A stretch of 64,000 nt of DNA from SCUD01 sp036824505 (GTDB taxonomy: Bacteria > Pseudomonadota > Gammaproteobacteria > Steroidobacterales > Steroidobacteraceae), in assembly GCA_036824505.1 (NCBI GenBank), contig DAITAA010000018.1, positions 5,018 to 69,017 on the forward strand, read 5' to 3'. A program made the position numbers and the translations under genes. The notes below the pieces were generated by a model. It searched no databases and was not told where the DNA came from. It was given only the letters and a program-made list of their open reading frames with translations. Of the stretch, positions 1-9,176 are shown piece by piece. Within the stretch, counting starts at the first letter, position 1. The number at the start of each line of letters is the position of its first letter.

Positions 1-1292
1 TGGGACGGCGTGAACGCCATCGCGATCAGCACGGCGATCATGCCAGCGATCGCGAGGTAACTGAGCCACGGGAACAGCCACATCGGCAGCGCTGATGGCG
101 GTTTTCCTGCAAGCTCGCCTTGCCTGCGCACGCGGACCTGCGAGACCGCGATCGCGAGATAGATGAAGACGATCAGCGCCCCGGAAGCGTTGACCAGGAA
201 CGCGAACACCATGCTCGGCGACAGGATCGCAGCGATCACGCCCACAAAACCCGCCACGCTCGCCAGCAGCACCGACCGCGCTGGGACGCGCCGCCTGTTG
301 GTTTTCACGAGCCAATGCGGCGCGTCGCCGTTCGCGGCAAGCACGAACAGCACTCGCGAGGCGACGTAGAACGCCGAGTTCAGGCATGACAGGACCGCGG
401 TCAGGATGATCCACGCCATGATCGTGCTCGCGTACGGGATGTGGATCGTGTCCAGCGCCAGCGTGAACGGGGATTGACCGGGCTGGACGAGGTTCCAGGG
501 CACGACGCTCAGGATCATGAAGATCGAGCCGACGTAGAAGATCAGGATGCGGCCGATGACCGATGAGGTCATCCGGGCCACGGCACGGGCCGGCTCGGTG
601 GACTCGACGGCCGCGATGGTGACGATCTCCGCGCCCATCATCGAGAAAATCACGGTCGTCACCGCAGCAAGAGCTGCGAGCGCTCCGTGCGGCGCGAAGC
701 CGCCATGCGCGACCAGGTTTGCGAACGTCGGCCCGGTCGGCGAGCGGAAGCCGAAGGCATGCGCTGCCGCGACCAGGATAAACGCGATGATCGCCGTCAC
801 CTTGATCGACGCGAACCAGAACTCGAACTCGCCATAGGCGCGGACCGACATCAGGTTGACTAAGGTCATCAGCGCCATCAGCGCGGTGCCGATCTGCCAC
901 GCCGGCACCCCGGGCAGCCAGCCCTGGATGATCGTGGCGCCAGCGATGGCCTCGACCGGGACCACGATGACCCAGAAGTACCAGTAGAGCCAGCCGACTG
1001 AAAAACCGGCCCAGTTGCCGAGGCCCGCACGCGCGAATTCGGTGAACGAGCGGATGTGAGGCATGCCGACCGCCATTTCGCCCAGCATGCGCATGATCAG
1101 CAGCACCAGCAGGCCGGTGAGCACGTAGCTGATGACGATGACGGGGCCCGCCGCGGCGATCGCAGCGCTGCTGCCGACGAACAGGCCCGCACCGATGATG
1201 CCGCCGATGGTGATCATCGTGACGTGGCGTGGCCGCAGCGCGTGGCTCAGCGAGTGGTCGTCGGCGGGTACCGTGGCGGCGATTTCGTTCAT
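1..1292 (-). CDS. gabP: GABA permease-like amino acid permease (AAT/APC family), C-terminus cut by window edge
   Basis: This inner-membrane secondary transporter reads open from an ATG at 1292 to the left edge, so about 430 residues are visible of a family length near 460-500. The N-terminal block RHVTMITIGGIIGAGLF with the following GSS is the classic substrate-binding loop of TM1 in APC permeases. Further on, GEFEFW, MGAEIVTIAA and AVSQVRVR match what I remember of the GabP subgroup rather than the aromatic or asparagine permeases. Hydrophobic segments recur through the whole frame. It is divergent from the cyclase gene at 1386, so the 93 bp between them must carry both promoters. The family is clear. 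The exact substrate (4-aminobutyrate versus another small amino acid) is inferred from resemblance only. Confidence 0.85.
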   Translation of the reverse strand, partial: MNEIAATVPADDHSLSHALRPRHVTMITIGGIIGAGLFVGSSAAIAAAGPVIVISYVLTGLLVLLIMRMLGEMAVGMPHIRSFTEFARAGLGNWAGFSVGWLYWYFWVIVVPVEAIAGATIIQGWLPGVPAWQIGTALMALMTLVNLMSVRAYGEFEFWFASIKVTAIIAFILVAAAHAFGFRSPTGPTFANLVAHGGFAPHGALAALAAVTTVIFSMMGAEIVTIAAVESTEPARAVARMTSSVIGRILIFYVGSIFMILSVVPWNLVQPGQSPFTLALDTIHIPYASTIMAWIILTAVLSCLNSAFYVASRVLFVLAANGDAPHWLVKTNRRRVPARSVLLASVAGFVGVIAAILSPSMVFAFLVNASGALIVFIYLAIAVSQVRVRRQGELAGKPPSALPMWLFPWLSYLAIAGMIAVLIAMAFTPS

Positions 1293-1385
1293 GGGCGATC
1301 CGCTCCGTGATACCTGATGGCCTGGACCGAGATTACAATACCGTACGGGATCACCCATAGCGCAATTGCAAACCGGGAGAGGTAC

Positions 1386-2201
1386 ATGAAACTCACAGTA
1401 CAGGTCTTGTCCGCTTCGCTGCTGGCACTGGTTGTCGGACTGGCCTCGACGACAACGAGCGCCGCCGGCAAGCAAGCTTCACTGGCCGACGCGCTCCAGA
1501 TCATCCAGGGCAAGGAATTCGTCGATCTCACGCACAGCTTCAGCCCGACGACACCGGTGTGGGGCGGATTCGGACAGGCGACGATGTCGGCGGCATCCGA
1601 TCCAAAAACACATCGGCCCTACACCATCGAAAAGGATGGGTTCCGGTCGATCATCTATACCATGGTCGGCCAGTACGGCACGCACATCGATCCGCCAGCG
1701 CACTTCAGTGCCGACGGGATGACGATGGATCAGATTCCGGTCAAGCAGATGATCCTGCCGCTGGTGGTTTTCGACATGACCCCGATGCTCGCGACCGAGC
1801 CCAATCATGCGCTGACGGTTGACGACATCAAGGCCTGGGAGAAGGCCCACGGACCCGTGCCGGCCGGTGCTTTCGCTGCGCTGCGTACCGACATGTACAA
1901 GGACTGGGACGGTAACCCGGAGCAGTTCAAACGCAGCCCATTCCCGGCCTGGTCGCTGGCTGCCGTCAAGTTTCTTTTCGACGAGCGGAAGGTGACGGCC
2001 ATCGGCCACGAATCCCTTGACACCGACACGAGCGAGTCGATGGAGTCAGAGACCTGGCTTCTGAAGCAGAATCATTTCCAGATCGAAGTCATGGCCAATC
2101 TCGACAAGGTTCCGGCCACGGGCGCCGTCATTGTCGTGGCCTGGCCAAAGGTCGAGAACGGGTTCGGGTTTCCAGCGAGGGCATTCGCCATCCTGCCCTA
2201 G
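1386..2201 (+). CDS. Secreted cyclase-family protein (KynB / PF04199-like metal hydrolase)
   Basis: This 271-residue protein has a Sec signal peptide (about residues 1-27, ending TSA-AG) and then a cyclase/kynurenine-formamidase-like domain. The start at 1386 is preferred over an in-frame upstream ATG at 1317 because it follows GGGAGAGG and opens straight into the signal sequence. The family metal motif HxGTHxDxPxH is seen as Q96-Y-G-T-H100-I-D102-P-P-A-H106, so the first His is Gln. The later GHESLDTD segment is also typical of the family. Known members hydrolyse N-formylkynurenine, isatin or other cyclic or amide substrates with Zn or Mn. An exported member is less likely to act in tryptophan catabolism, and the true substrate is unknown. 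No related pathway gene lies beside it. Confidence 0.8.
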   Translation: MKLTVQVLSASLLALVVGLASTTTSAAGKQASLADALQIIQGKEFVDLTHSFSPTTPVWGGFGQATMSAASDPKTHRPYTIEKDGFRSIIYTMVGQYGTHIDPPAHFSADGMTMDQIPVKQMILPLVVFDMTPMLATEPNHALTVDDIKAWEKAHGPVPAGAFAALRTDMYKDWDGNPEQFKRSPFPAWSLAAVKFLFDERKVTAIGHESLDTDTSESMESETWLLKQNHFQIEVMANLDKVPATGAVIVVAWPKVENGFGFPARAFAILP

Positions 2202-2254
2202 CGGCCGTGTAGCCGAGACCGAAAAGGCGTCGCAGACCGTCGGTGTGACGGCCG

Positions 2255-3442
2255 TCAAACCGCTGCGGACTGCCCGGTGCGGTCGCGCAGCCGCACCGAT
2301 TGGCGGCGCGAGCCCCAGCCGCCGGCGAGCGGTTCGAACACGCCCGCACACGGCGTATTGCACTTGCAGCACTTGCCCTCGGCATCGAGATGCCACACCG
2401 TAATTTCGTACCCGTCGCGCCCGATGAGCGTCGTGCCGCACTGGTGGCAGTAGGTACTCTGGCCCGCCTCGTCGTGCACATTGCCGGTGTAGGCATGGCG
2501 CACGCCATTGCGCCTGGCGATTTCGCGCGCCCGCGTCAGCGTGGCGGCAGGCGTTGGCGGGACATCGAGCATCTTCCAGTCGGGATGGAAGGCGGTGAAA
2601 TGCCAGGGCACATCGGGCCCGAGGTTGTCGACACCCCAATGGGTCATGGCGTCGATTTCCTCGTCGGAGTCGTTGTGTCCCGGGATCAATAGCGTCGTGA
2701 TCTCGAACCACACGCTGGTCTCGCGCTTCAGGTAGACGAGCGTGTCCAGCACGTCGCGCAGATGAGCGCCGCAGAGCCGGTAATAGAAGTTTTCGGTAAA
2801 AGCCTTCAGGTCGACATTGGCCGCATCGATGTACGAGAAGAATTCCCTGCGCGGCGCCGGCGCCATATAGCCGGAGGTCACGGCCACCGATCTGACCCCG
2901 AGTTTGCGGCACTCGATGGCGACGTCAATGGCGTATTCCATGAACACGACCGGATCGTTGTACGTGTAGGCGACGCTCTTGCAGCCGAGACTCCGGGCTG
3001 CGGCTGCGATCATGGCGGGACTTGCCTCGTCCTGGAGCGTGTCCAGCTCGCGCGACTTGGATATGTCCCAGTTCTGGCAGAACTTGCACGCGAGATTGCA
3101 GCCGGCGGTGCCGAATGAAAGGATCGGGGTGCCGGGCAGGAAATGATTGAGTGGCTTCTTCTCGATCGGGTCGATGCAGTAACCGCTCGAGTGCCCATAG
3201 GTAGTGAGCACGACCGCGCCATCCTGGGCGCCGCGCACGAAGCACAGACCGCGCTGGCCGTCTTGCAACTTGCAGTAGCGCGGGCAGACGTCGCACTGAG
3301 CGCGGCCATCGGCAAGCAGATGCCAGTGTGCCTGGTCGGCCAGGCCGACTCGAACCGCTCCCGCTGCGTCCTGGGCGCGTTCATCGCGACTCCATCCTAC
3401 GCCTGAGGATGCGCGCTTGAAAATGCGGCTGCGCGGGATCAT
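2255..3442 (-). CDS. amrS: AmmeMemoRadiSam system radical SAM enzyme AmrS
   Basis: The 395-residue frame carries the AmrS signature set: an N-terminal Cys cluster CDVCPRYC, then GQRGLCFVR, the CIDPIEKKPLNHF block, and the radical-SAM cluster CNLACKFC (CxxxCxxC) in FGTAGCNLACKFCQNW. A C-terminal CxxC...CxxC region (CHQC, CKC) is also present. AmrS is a conserved radical SAM protein always linked to Memo (AmrB) and often AMMECR1 (AmrA); its reaction is not firmly established. It diverges from the damaged amrB. The start is uncertain: the ATG at 3442 has no clear Shine-Dalgarno, while an ATG at 3384 with GGAG just upstream lies in another frame. The first ~45 residues are not typical of the family, so the N-terminus may be misread or frameshifted. 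Confidence 0.9.
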   Translation of the reverse strand: MIPRSRIFKRASSGVGWSRDERAQDAAGAVRVGLADQAHWHLLADGRAQCDVCPRYCKLQDGQRGLCFVRGAQDGAVVLTTYGHSSGYCIDPIEKKPLNHFLPGTPILSFGTAGCNLACKFCQNWDISKSRELDTLQDEASPAMIAAAARSLGCKSVAYTYNDPVVFMEYAIDVAIECRKLGVRSVAVTSGYMAPAPRREFFSYIDAANVDLKAFTENFYYRLCGAHLRDVLDTLVYLKRETSVWFEITTLLIPGHNDSDEEIDAMTHWGVDNLGPDVPWHFTAFHPDWKMLDVPPTPAATLTRAREIARRNGVRHAYTGNVHDEAGQSTYCHQCGTTLIGRDGYEITVWHLDAEGKCCKCNTPCAGVFEPLAGGWGSRRQSVRLRDRTGQSAAV

Positions 3443-3483
3443 TGTTGACTGCGAACCGACGCTTCAGCTCGCGATTTTTCATC

Positions 3484-4202
3484 ATGGTTTCGATTCGCAC
3501 ACCGGCCGTGGCTGGCACGTTCTATCCCTCTGATCCGGCAGAACTGCGCCGCATGCGGGCTACATCTACTCGGGTCCGGTTGCGGCCAGCGCCTACGTGC
3601 GCCTGGCGCCACTGCGCGGGACGATCACGCGCGTCGTATTGCTCGGACCTTCGCACTGCATCGCCTTCCGGGGCCTCGCGTTGTGCAGCGCTGACTATTT
3701 CGATACGCCGCTGGGGCGCATCCCGCTCGACCAGACCGCGCAGCAGGCGCTTGCCGGGCTAACGCAAGTGCAGGTGCTGGACGCCGCGCACGCACTCGAG
3801 CACAGCCTGGAAGTGCAATTGCCCTTCCTGCAGCAAGTGCTTGGAGTGTTTCGACTCGTGCCACTGGTCGTCGGGGAAGCACGGGCGGAGGAGGTGGCCG
3901 AAGTGCTCGAGCGGTTGTGGGGCGGCGGCGAGACCTTGATCGTTATCAGTTCCGATCTCAGCCACTACCATGACTATGCGACTGCGCAGCGCATGGATGG
4001 CGCAACCTCTCGGGCGATCGAACAGCTTCGCTATGAGGGCCTGCAGTACGGAGATGCATGCGGACGCATACCGGTGAGCGGCTTGTTGCATTTCATCCGT
4101 GCCCATGGCGGGCGGATGCGCACCGTCGACCTGCGCAACTCCGGCGACACCGCCGGCCCGCGTGATCGGGTGGTCGGATATGGGGCCTACGTTCTCGAGT
4201 GA
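3484..4202 (+). pseudogene. amrB: AmrB (Memo-like) with internal deletion and frame change
   Basis: The reading starts at ATG 3484 with the typical Memo N-terminus (IRTPAVAGTFYPSDPAEL) and then jumps. From about 3549 a different frame continues with PHAGYIYSGPVAASAYV, GPSH, HSLEVQLPFLQ, SSDLSHY and DTAGPRD, all hallmarks of the Memo/AmrB fold through to the stop at 4202. Family members have roughly 25-35 residues between the two blocks, so the junction near 3545-3555 looks like a deletion that is not a multiple of three. The sequence GCGCCGC at the junction would fit recombination between short direct repeats (inference). As read, no single frame encodes both halves; a GTG at 3597 could give only a truncated product. 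A sequencing or assembly error is the main alternative. Confidence 0.8.
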
Positions 4203-5125
4203 ACGTGTGACAGCGCCTGATCCAGCGCGGCGATTTCCCGCGGCCCGATCCGGCAGCACCCGCCGATCATTCGCGCGCCCGCGCTGACCCACTGCGGGGC
4301 GAGGGCAGCGAGGCTCTCGTGATCCCAGGAACCGTGCCAGGAGCGCGTCTTCCCGTCCCACTGCTCACCCGAATTCGGGTACACGACGATGGCCTTGCCG
4401 GTGCCGGACCTGAGCGCGCGAATGGCTTCGCTCACGATTTCGGGTTTGACGCAGTTCACTCCGATCGCAATCACGTTGGGAACGCGATCCAAGTGCCGGG
4501 CACAATTGCTCAGAGGTTCGCCGTGGGCAGTATGAACGCCATCAGCTGAGGTGAAGCTCATCCAGGCGCGTGCATCGGGGTATTGCGCAAGCAGCGTGGC
4601 CAGCGCGAGCGCTTCGTCCAGCACCGGTATGGTCTCGCAGGCGAGGAAATCCGCGCCCGAATTGGCAAGCACGTCAAAGCGTCGGGCATGAAATGCGATG
4701 AGCTGTTCCTTGTTGAGTCCGTAATCACCGCGATATTCCGCGCCATCGTGCGTGATGGCGCCGTAGGGCCCAACGGATGCGGCCACATACAACCGGCGGC
4801 GGTCCGCTGGATGATCGCGGCGGTAGCGCGCGCGGGCGGACTGCGCCAGCTCGACGGAACGGCGCAGCAACGCGGTGGTTTCGTCGGTGCCCAGTCCGCG
4901 CGCCGCAAATCCTTCGTAGCTCGCCTGATAGCTCGCCGAGATCGCGCAGCATGCCCCGGCGGCGAAGTAGTCGTAGTGCAGCTGCTCGATCACATCAGGA
5001 GCCGCCTGCAGCACTTCCGCCGACCACAGCGTGCCGGAGATATCCTGGCCACGCCGTCCCAGCTCGGTCGCCAGCCCGCCATCCAGAATTATGAGTTCGT
5101 CATCGAATCCAGCGATCGGGGACAT
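4187..5125 (-). CDS. mmuM: Homocysteine S-methyltransferase
   Basis: This cytosolic enzyme of 312 residues belongs to the betaine/homocysteine methyltransferase family, which moves a methyl group from S-methylmethionine or S-adenosylmethionine to homocysteine to give methionine. Evidence is the N-terminal LDGGLATELGRRG, the TATYQASYEGF-like SASYQASYEGF, the zinc-ligand regions GVNCVKPE and MIGGCCRIGP (single Cys plus Cys pair), and normal family length. The last 16 bases overlap the 3' end of convergent amrB. SD AGGAA lies a few bases before the ATG. Methionine supply would serve the neighbouring SAM-dependent AmrS, but a direct link is only suggested by position. The transsulfuration genes at 49-52 kb also handle homocysteine. 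Confidence 0.9.
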   Translation of the reverse strand: MSPIAGFDDELIILDGGLATELGRRGQDISGTLWSAEVLQAAPDVIEQLHYDYFAAGACCAISASYQASYEGFAARGLGTDETTALLRRSVELAQSARARYRRDHPADRRRLYVAASVGPYGAITHDGAEYRGDYGLNKEQLIAFHARRFDVLANSGADFLACETIPVLDEALALATLLAQYPDARAWMSFTSADGVHTAHGEPLSNCARHLDRVPNVIAIGVNCVKPEIVSEAIRALRSGTGKAIVVYPNSGEQWDGKTRSWHGSWDHESLAALAPQWVSAGARMIGGCCRIGPREIAALDQALSHVHSRT

Positions 5126-5282
5126 GAGGTGTTCCTGGGTTCGCTCAACCGCGCTGAAAGTACGCGTGTCGCGGGCTCAAATCCACCCCTGGCCTCGACT
5201 TGAACATCGCCTCGGCGATAACCATGCACAAGCCGCCTGCTTGTCGATTGACAGCGCGCTCGTGGCAGCGCAGAAGAACTCC

Positions 5283-6575
5283 ATGGGTCTGCACGAATCA
5301 AACCGGGACGTCGATGGCCGAACCGCCAATGCTTCGCTTCGCGCGCGGCGTCGCGAGTGGCTGCCCGAAGCGGCGTTGCTCACGATCCTTGCTGTCATCG
5401 CCACGCTGGTCTTTACATTCTCAGCGCTCGATATCGAAGCTGCGCGCCTGTTCTATCAGCCCCAAACCCTGGATCACTGGAAACTCGCGAAGGATCTGCC
5501 GTGGTCGTTGCTTTACCGTGCGGCACCAGGAATCACGGCCTCGCTCGTGGTCACGGGCCTGATTGCGCTCGCGGCTGGTACCCTGCGCCGCCGAAACCTG
5601 TGGCGCCGACAGGCCGTCTTCCTGCTTCTGAGCGTGGTAATCGGCCCCGGTCTGTTCATCAATTTTGTGTTCAAGGATCACTGGGATCGGCCGCGGCCGC
5701 GCGAGATCGTCGAATTCGGAGGTCCGCTGCAGTACGTGTCCGCACCGCTCCCCGGACACGTATCTGGCGCCTCGTTCCCTTGCGGGCACTGCTCAGTCGG
5801 GTTTCTTTACGGTGCCGGTTGGTGGATCTGGAGACGCCGCCGTCCCACCTGGGCCCGGCTGTCCATGGCGGTCGGGGTCGCTGCGGGTTTGGCGCTTGGC
5901 CTGGGGCGCATGGCTGCGGGAGGGCATTTCCTGTCGGACGTCATCTGGTCCGCGATCCTGGCCTTCGGGGTGTGCCACGTCATTTACTATCACGTACTGC
6001 ACTTGCATCGCGACGAGTCCGGTGAATCCCCGGCTTCGCATCTGCGAAGCGCACATCCGCGATGGCATCAAATGACTGCGATCGCCGCGGCGCTCGGCGG
6101 CGTCGGAGTGCTCATTGCGCTGTTCGTCACCCCTCACGGCACGCAGTTCAAAGAAACTGTTCCGCTGTCGTCGCTGCCGGTTGCGCCGCAGGTCATGGTT
6201 TTTGAGGCGAAAGCTGCGGATGTGGAAATCGTCTTGCTTGACCCGGCCGCCGCACAGATATCGATCGAAGGAGAATTGCACGGCTTCGGGCTTCCGATGA
6301 GCAAGCTTCAGGGATCCCTTGCCTTCGAGCTCAAACCTCAGCCGACGTTGCGCTACCAAATCGAGCAGACCGGCTGGTTCACCGACCTTGACGGCGCGGC
6401 GATCGTGTTGCTTCCCGCCGTCGGGTTGCAGCGCGTCGTCGTGCGGCTCGGACATGGTGACATCCGGGTCCGGGATGAAACCGGGAGGGACGTCGTCAGG
6501 CGCCGAATCGTGCAGCTCGACTTGATGACGGCCGACGGGCACGTACAAACGCCGATCCGCATGCCGCCACCCTGA
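5283..6575 (+). CDS. PAP2-family membrane phosphatase with C-terminal periplasmic domain
   Basis: This 430-residue inner-membrane protein has about six hydrophobic segments (roughly 30-48, 83-100, 110-130, 170-185, 195-208, 220-240) and all three PAP2 phosphatase motifs: K131-x6-R138-P139, P166-C-G-H169 in place of PSGH, and R209-x5-H215-x3-D219. Those residues form the phosphohistidine active site. LpxE-type lipid A phosphatases and undecaprenyl-pyrophosphate phosphatases share this arrangement, and the long KDHWDRPRPR loop is reminiscent of the LpxE-like branch. After a further membrane segment (268-283) comes a roughly 150-residue beta-rich tail with no motif I recognise. The start at 5283 is chosen by domain fit. 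Earlier in-frame starts would overlap the divergent mmuM. Confidence 0.8.
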   Translation: MGLHESNRDVDGRTANASLRARRREWLPEAALLTILAVIATLVFTFSALDIEAARLFYQPQTLDHWKLAKDLPWSLLYRAAPGITASLVVTGLIALAAGTLRRRNLWRRQAVFLLLSVVIGPGLFINFVFKDHWDRPRPREIVEFGGPLQYVSAPLPGHVSGASFPCGHCSVGFLYGAGWWIWRRRRPTWARLSMAVGVAAGLALGLGRMAAGGHFLSDVIWSAILAFGVCHVIYYHVLHLHRDESGESPASHLRSAHPRWHQMTAIAAALGGVGVLIALFVTPHGTQFKETVPLSSLPVAPQVMVFEAKAADVEIVLLDPAAAQISIEGELHGFGLPMSKLQGSLAFELKPQPTLRYQIEQTGWFTDLDGAAIVLLPAVGLQRVVVRLGHGDIRVRDETGRDVVRRRIVQLDLMTADGHVQTPIRMPPP

Positions 6576-6583
6576 TGCCGCGT

Positions 6584-6624
6584 GCGGTTGAACGGCAGCC
6601 AACTGCTGGCTGCCGCCAAACCGC
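6584..6624. terminator. Nested inverted repeat between convergent genes, possible bidirectional terminator
   Basis: Outer arms GCGGTT (6584-6589) and AACCGC (6619-6624) enclose a second stem GGCAGCC/GGCTGCC with a short loop. It lies between the 3' ends of the convergent PAP2 and TonB-receptor genes. There is no T-run on either side, so intrinsic termination is not proven; an RNA 3'-end stabilising hairpin is equally possible. Confidence 0.45.
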
Positions 6625-6659
6625 TGCAACGCTATCGTGGCAGCGGCGCCCTGACGGAA

Positions 6660-9176
6660 TCAGAAGCGCTTGCGCAAGGTCACGCCGAAGGTCCGCGGCT
6701 GGCTCGGATAGCCGGAATAGCTGCCGAACTGCGCCACCGACGGGAATGCGCTGATCAGGTAATCGTCGTCCGTCAGGTTGTGTGCCCACAGCTGGACATC
6801 CCACCCGTCCCATGACACGCCCGCGGATGCATTCACGGTGCTCACCTCGCGCGTGGCAACGTCCGAGGGTACGTTCTCGATGACCCTGACGCTGCTCTCG
6901 TGATTGTAGTTCGCACGGACGAAGGCATCGAAGTTCCCCACGGACCACCGGTAGGTTCCGGCAATGACGCCGGTAAATGATGAAATGCCCGCCGGCTTCG
7001 TGCCCGTCAGGTCCGTCGTCGGGGAGTCGCCGGGCAGGTTCTGCACGGCCGGCCCAATGACGAAGGAGTCGTAGTTCGGATCCAGGAACGTGCCTGCGAC
7101 GCTGAACTCCCAGTGCGAATTCGGGGCATACAGCAGGTCGAACTCGGCGCCCTGGACCGACTGCTTGCCGGCATTCAGGAGTCCAAATCCCGTCCCGAGG
7201 AAAGTGTTCGACTGGAAGTCCGTGATCTCCTCGTCGAAGATCGCGACGTTCAGCGCCGCCTGCGGCCACTGACCCTTGAATCCGATCTCATAGACGGTGG
7301 ACTCCTCCGGTCCCGCCAGACGCGTGCCATAGCGGGCGTAGTACGGATTCGGGAATCCGCCGAGCGGCGAGCGGTCGCCGACCGCCGGCTGAACCGGCCG
7401 CGTGTCGCGCGACAGGTTCCAGGAAGTGGCCTTGAACCCGGTGGACACACCGCCGTACACCATGATGCTGTCGCTGAACTCATACGCCAGCCTTGCGGTG
7501 TAGGTCGTCTTGCTGTCGTCCGAGCGGCCGTCCGAGAACGGCACGACCGGCGCGAGGAACTGGAACGGGTACAAAGCGAGCGCCGAGTTGCAAAGCGGTG
7601 GCGGGTTCGTCGCCGAGCACGGCGTCACGCTGATGAAGTCAGCCTGGCCCGCCTGCACGGGGAACGCGGCCAGATTCGCGGGCGTGGGCGGCAGTCCGCC
7701 CGTCAGCGCAGCAAAGGCGCCGGCGAAGCCGATGTTGACGAAATTGAGCGACGAGAACACGTCCGTGTCAGTCTGGCTGATCGACACGTCCTTCTTGACC
7801 TGCGCATAGGCCAGACCCGCCGTGAATGTCAGGCGGTCGACAATCTTCCAGTCGAGCTGGCCGAACACGGTGGTGACCTTGCTGTCCTGGCGCGTCGTGA
7901 TGACCTGGCCCTGCCCACCCTGGAGCAATGTTCCGGGCGGAAGGCTGAGTGCCGCTTCGAGATTGCTGAGCGTCGCGGGACTACCGCCCTGCCCGACGAT
8001 GAGGCCGGTTGCGTAATTACGAATATCGTCACCCCAGGCCAGCGAGTTCTCGTAATCGACGTTCTCGTCGAAGTAGTACCCGCCCAGCAGGCCCGTCACG
8101 GGACCGCCGTTGTCGAACACGAGGCGCAGCTCCTCGGTGAAGGTGTCGATGCTTGAATCATTCAGGTTGGTCGCAAGGATGTCGGCGCTCGTGAAATCGG
8201 CGTCGTAGTCAAATTTCGCCTTCTGGTTGCGATCTGCCGTGATCGAGGTCAGTGTCCAGTCGCCGATAGTCCAATCGACCTGCAACGACACGCCGTCGTT
8301 GTCGACGCTGTTGGTCGGGTCTTTGTTGATATAACCGCGCCGGTCGAAAGGACTGCCCGTGTAGATCTGGCCGCCGATTGCCCTGATGATGGCGCCGGTA
8401 GGTCCATCCCGCAGGTTCGAAACGCCACAGCACAGTTCATCGATCGTGCTCGTGTCCGCAATCAGGCGGAATGACAGGTCATCGGTTGCATTGAAGAGCA
8501 GCTGCCCGCGCAGGTCCCAACGATCACGGTCATTGATGTCGTGGCCGTTGGTCAGGTTCTTGAAATAGCCGTCGCGCTGGTTGTAGTTGCCGGAGAGACT
8601 GAATGCTACGCGGTCGCTGATGGGAGCCGAGATCCCGGCGCGCGCCATCTTCGCGTTGTATTCGCCGAAACCGACTTCCACAGAGCCGGTCGTCGTGAAT
8701 GACGGCTTCTTCGTGATCACGCTGATGACGCCCACGGACGCGTTCTGCCCGAACAGCGTGCTCTGCGGGCCGCGCAGCACTTCGATGCGCTCGATATCGA
8801 CGAGATCACCGATCTGGGACGCCGAGCGTGAGCGGTACACGCCGTCTATGAAGACGCCTACCGAGGATTCGATGCCTGGGTTGTTGGCGCCGTTGCCGAA
8901 GCCACGGATGATGAAATTCGTTTGCGTCGATGTCTGCAGCTGCGACGTGCGCAGCGATGGCACAGCCGTGTGCAGGTCGAGGATATCGGTGATGTGCGCT
9001 TTCTCGATCGTCTCGGCCGAGGTGACGCTGACCGCCGCTGGAATGTCGTTGAGTGTCTGCTCGCGCTTGGAGGCGGTGACAACGATCTCCTCCAGAGCCG
9101 TTGCTTCCTGGGCCAGCGCTGCGCCGGCGCCCAACGTCGCAGCAGCAATAAACGCCACAGAAAATAAAGTCTTCAT
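6660..9176 (-). CDS. TonB-dependent outer-membrane receptor
   Basis: The 838-residue product starts at ATG 9176 with a clean signal peptide (MKTLFSVAFIAAATLGAGAALAQ). A TonB-box-like EEIVVTASKREQ follows, then the plug domain (DIPAAVSV, RGFGNG, VFIDGVYRS, IERIEVLRGPQSTLFGQNA, GVISVITKKP) and a 22-strand barrel ending in RTFGVTLRKRF with the terminal Phe expected of outer-membrane barrels. An in-frame extension upstream to 9359 has no signal-like sequence and is rejected. Receptors of this vitamin/siderophore/sugar-type subgroup are abundant in gammaproteobacteria, and ligand cannot be told from sequence. No transport operon is attached. The upstream neighbour is an SGNH pseudogene on the other strand. 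Confidence 0.92.
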   Translation of the reverse strand: MKTLFSVAFIAAATLGAGAALAQEATALEEIVVTASKREQTLNDIPAAVSVTSAETIEKAHITDILDLHTAVPSLRTSQLQTSTQTNFIIRGFGNGANNPGIESSVGVFIDGVYRSRSASQIGDLVDIERIEVLRGPQSTLFGQNASVGVISVITKKPSFTTTGSVEVGFGEYNAKMARAGISAPISDRVAFSLSGNYNQRDGYFKNLTNGHDINDRDRWDLRGQLLFNATDDLSFRLIADTSTIDELCCGVSNLRDGPTGAIIRAIGGQIYTGSPFDRRGYINKDPTNSVDNDGVSLQVDWTIGDWTLTSITADRNQKAKFDYDADFTSADILATNLNDSSIDTFTEELRLVFDNGGPVTGLLGGYYFDENVDYENSLAWGDDIRNYATGLIVGQGGSPATLSNLEAALSLPPGTLLQGGQGQVITTRQDSKVTTVFGQLDWKIVDRLTFTAGLAYAQVKKDVSISQTDTDVFSSLNFVNIGFAGAFAALTGGLPPTPANLAAFPVQAGQADFISVTPCSATNPPPLCNSALALYPFQFLAPVVPFSDGRSDDSKTTYTARLAYEFSDSIMVYGGVSTGFKATSWNLSRDTRPVQPAVGDRSPLGGFPNPYYARYGTRLAGPEESTVYEIGFKGQWPQAALNVAIFDEEITDFQSNTFLGTGFGLLNAGKQSVQGAEFDLLYAPNSHWEFSVAGTFLDPNYDSFVIGPAVQNLPGDSPTTDLTGTKPAGISSFTGVIAGTYRWSVGNFDAFVRANYNHESSVRVIENVPSDVATREVSTVNASAGVSWDGWDVQLWAHNLTDDDYLISAFPSVAQFGSYSGYPSQPRTFGVTLRKRF

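Noticed and set aside
5130..5215. tRNA-like 3' half (anticodon-like stem and CTCAAAT T-loop)
   Set aside because: The T-stem pairs at only 3 of 5 positions, the anticodon loop has no U33 and no acceptor partner exists. It may be an old remnant but cannot be supported.
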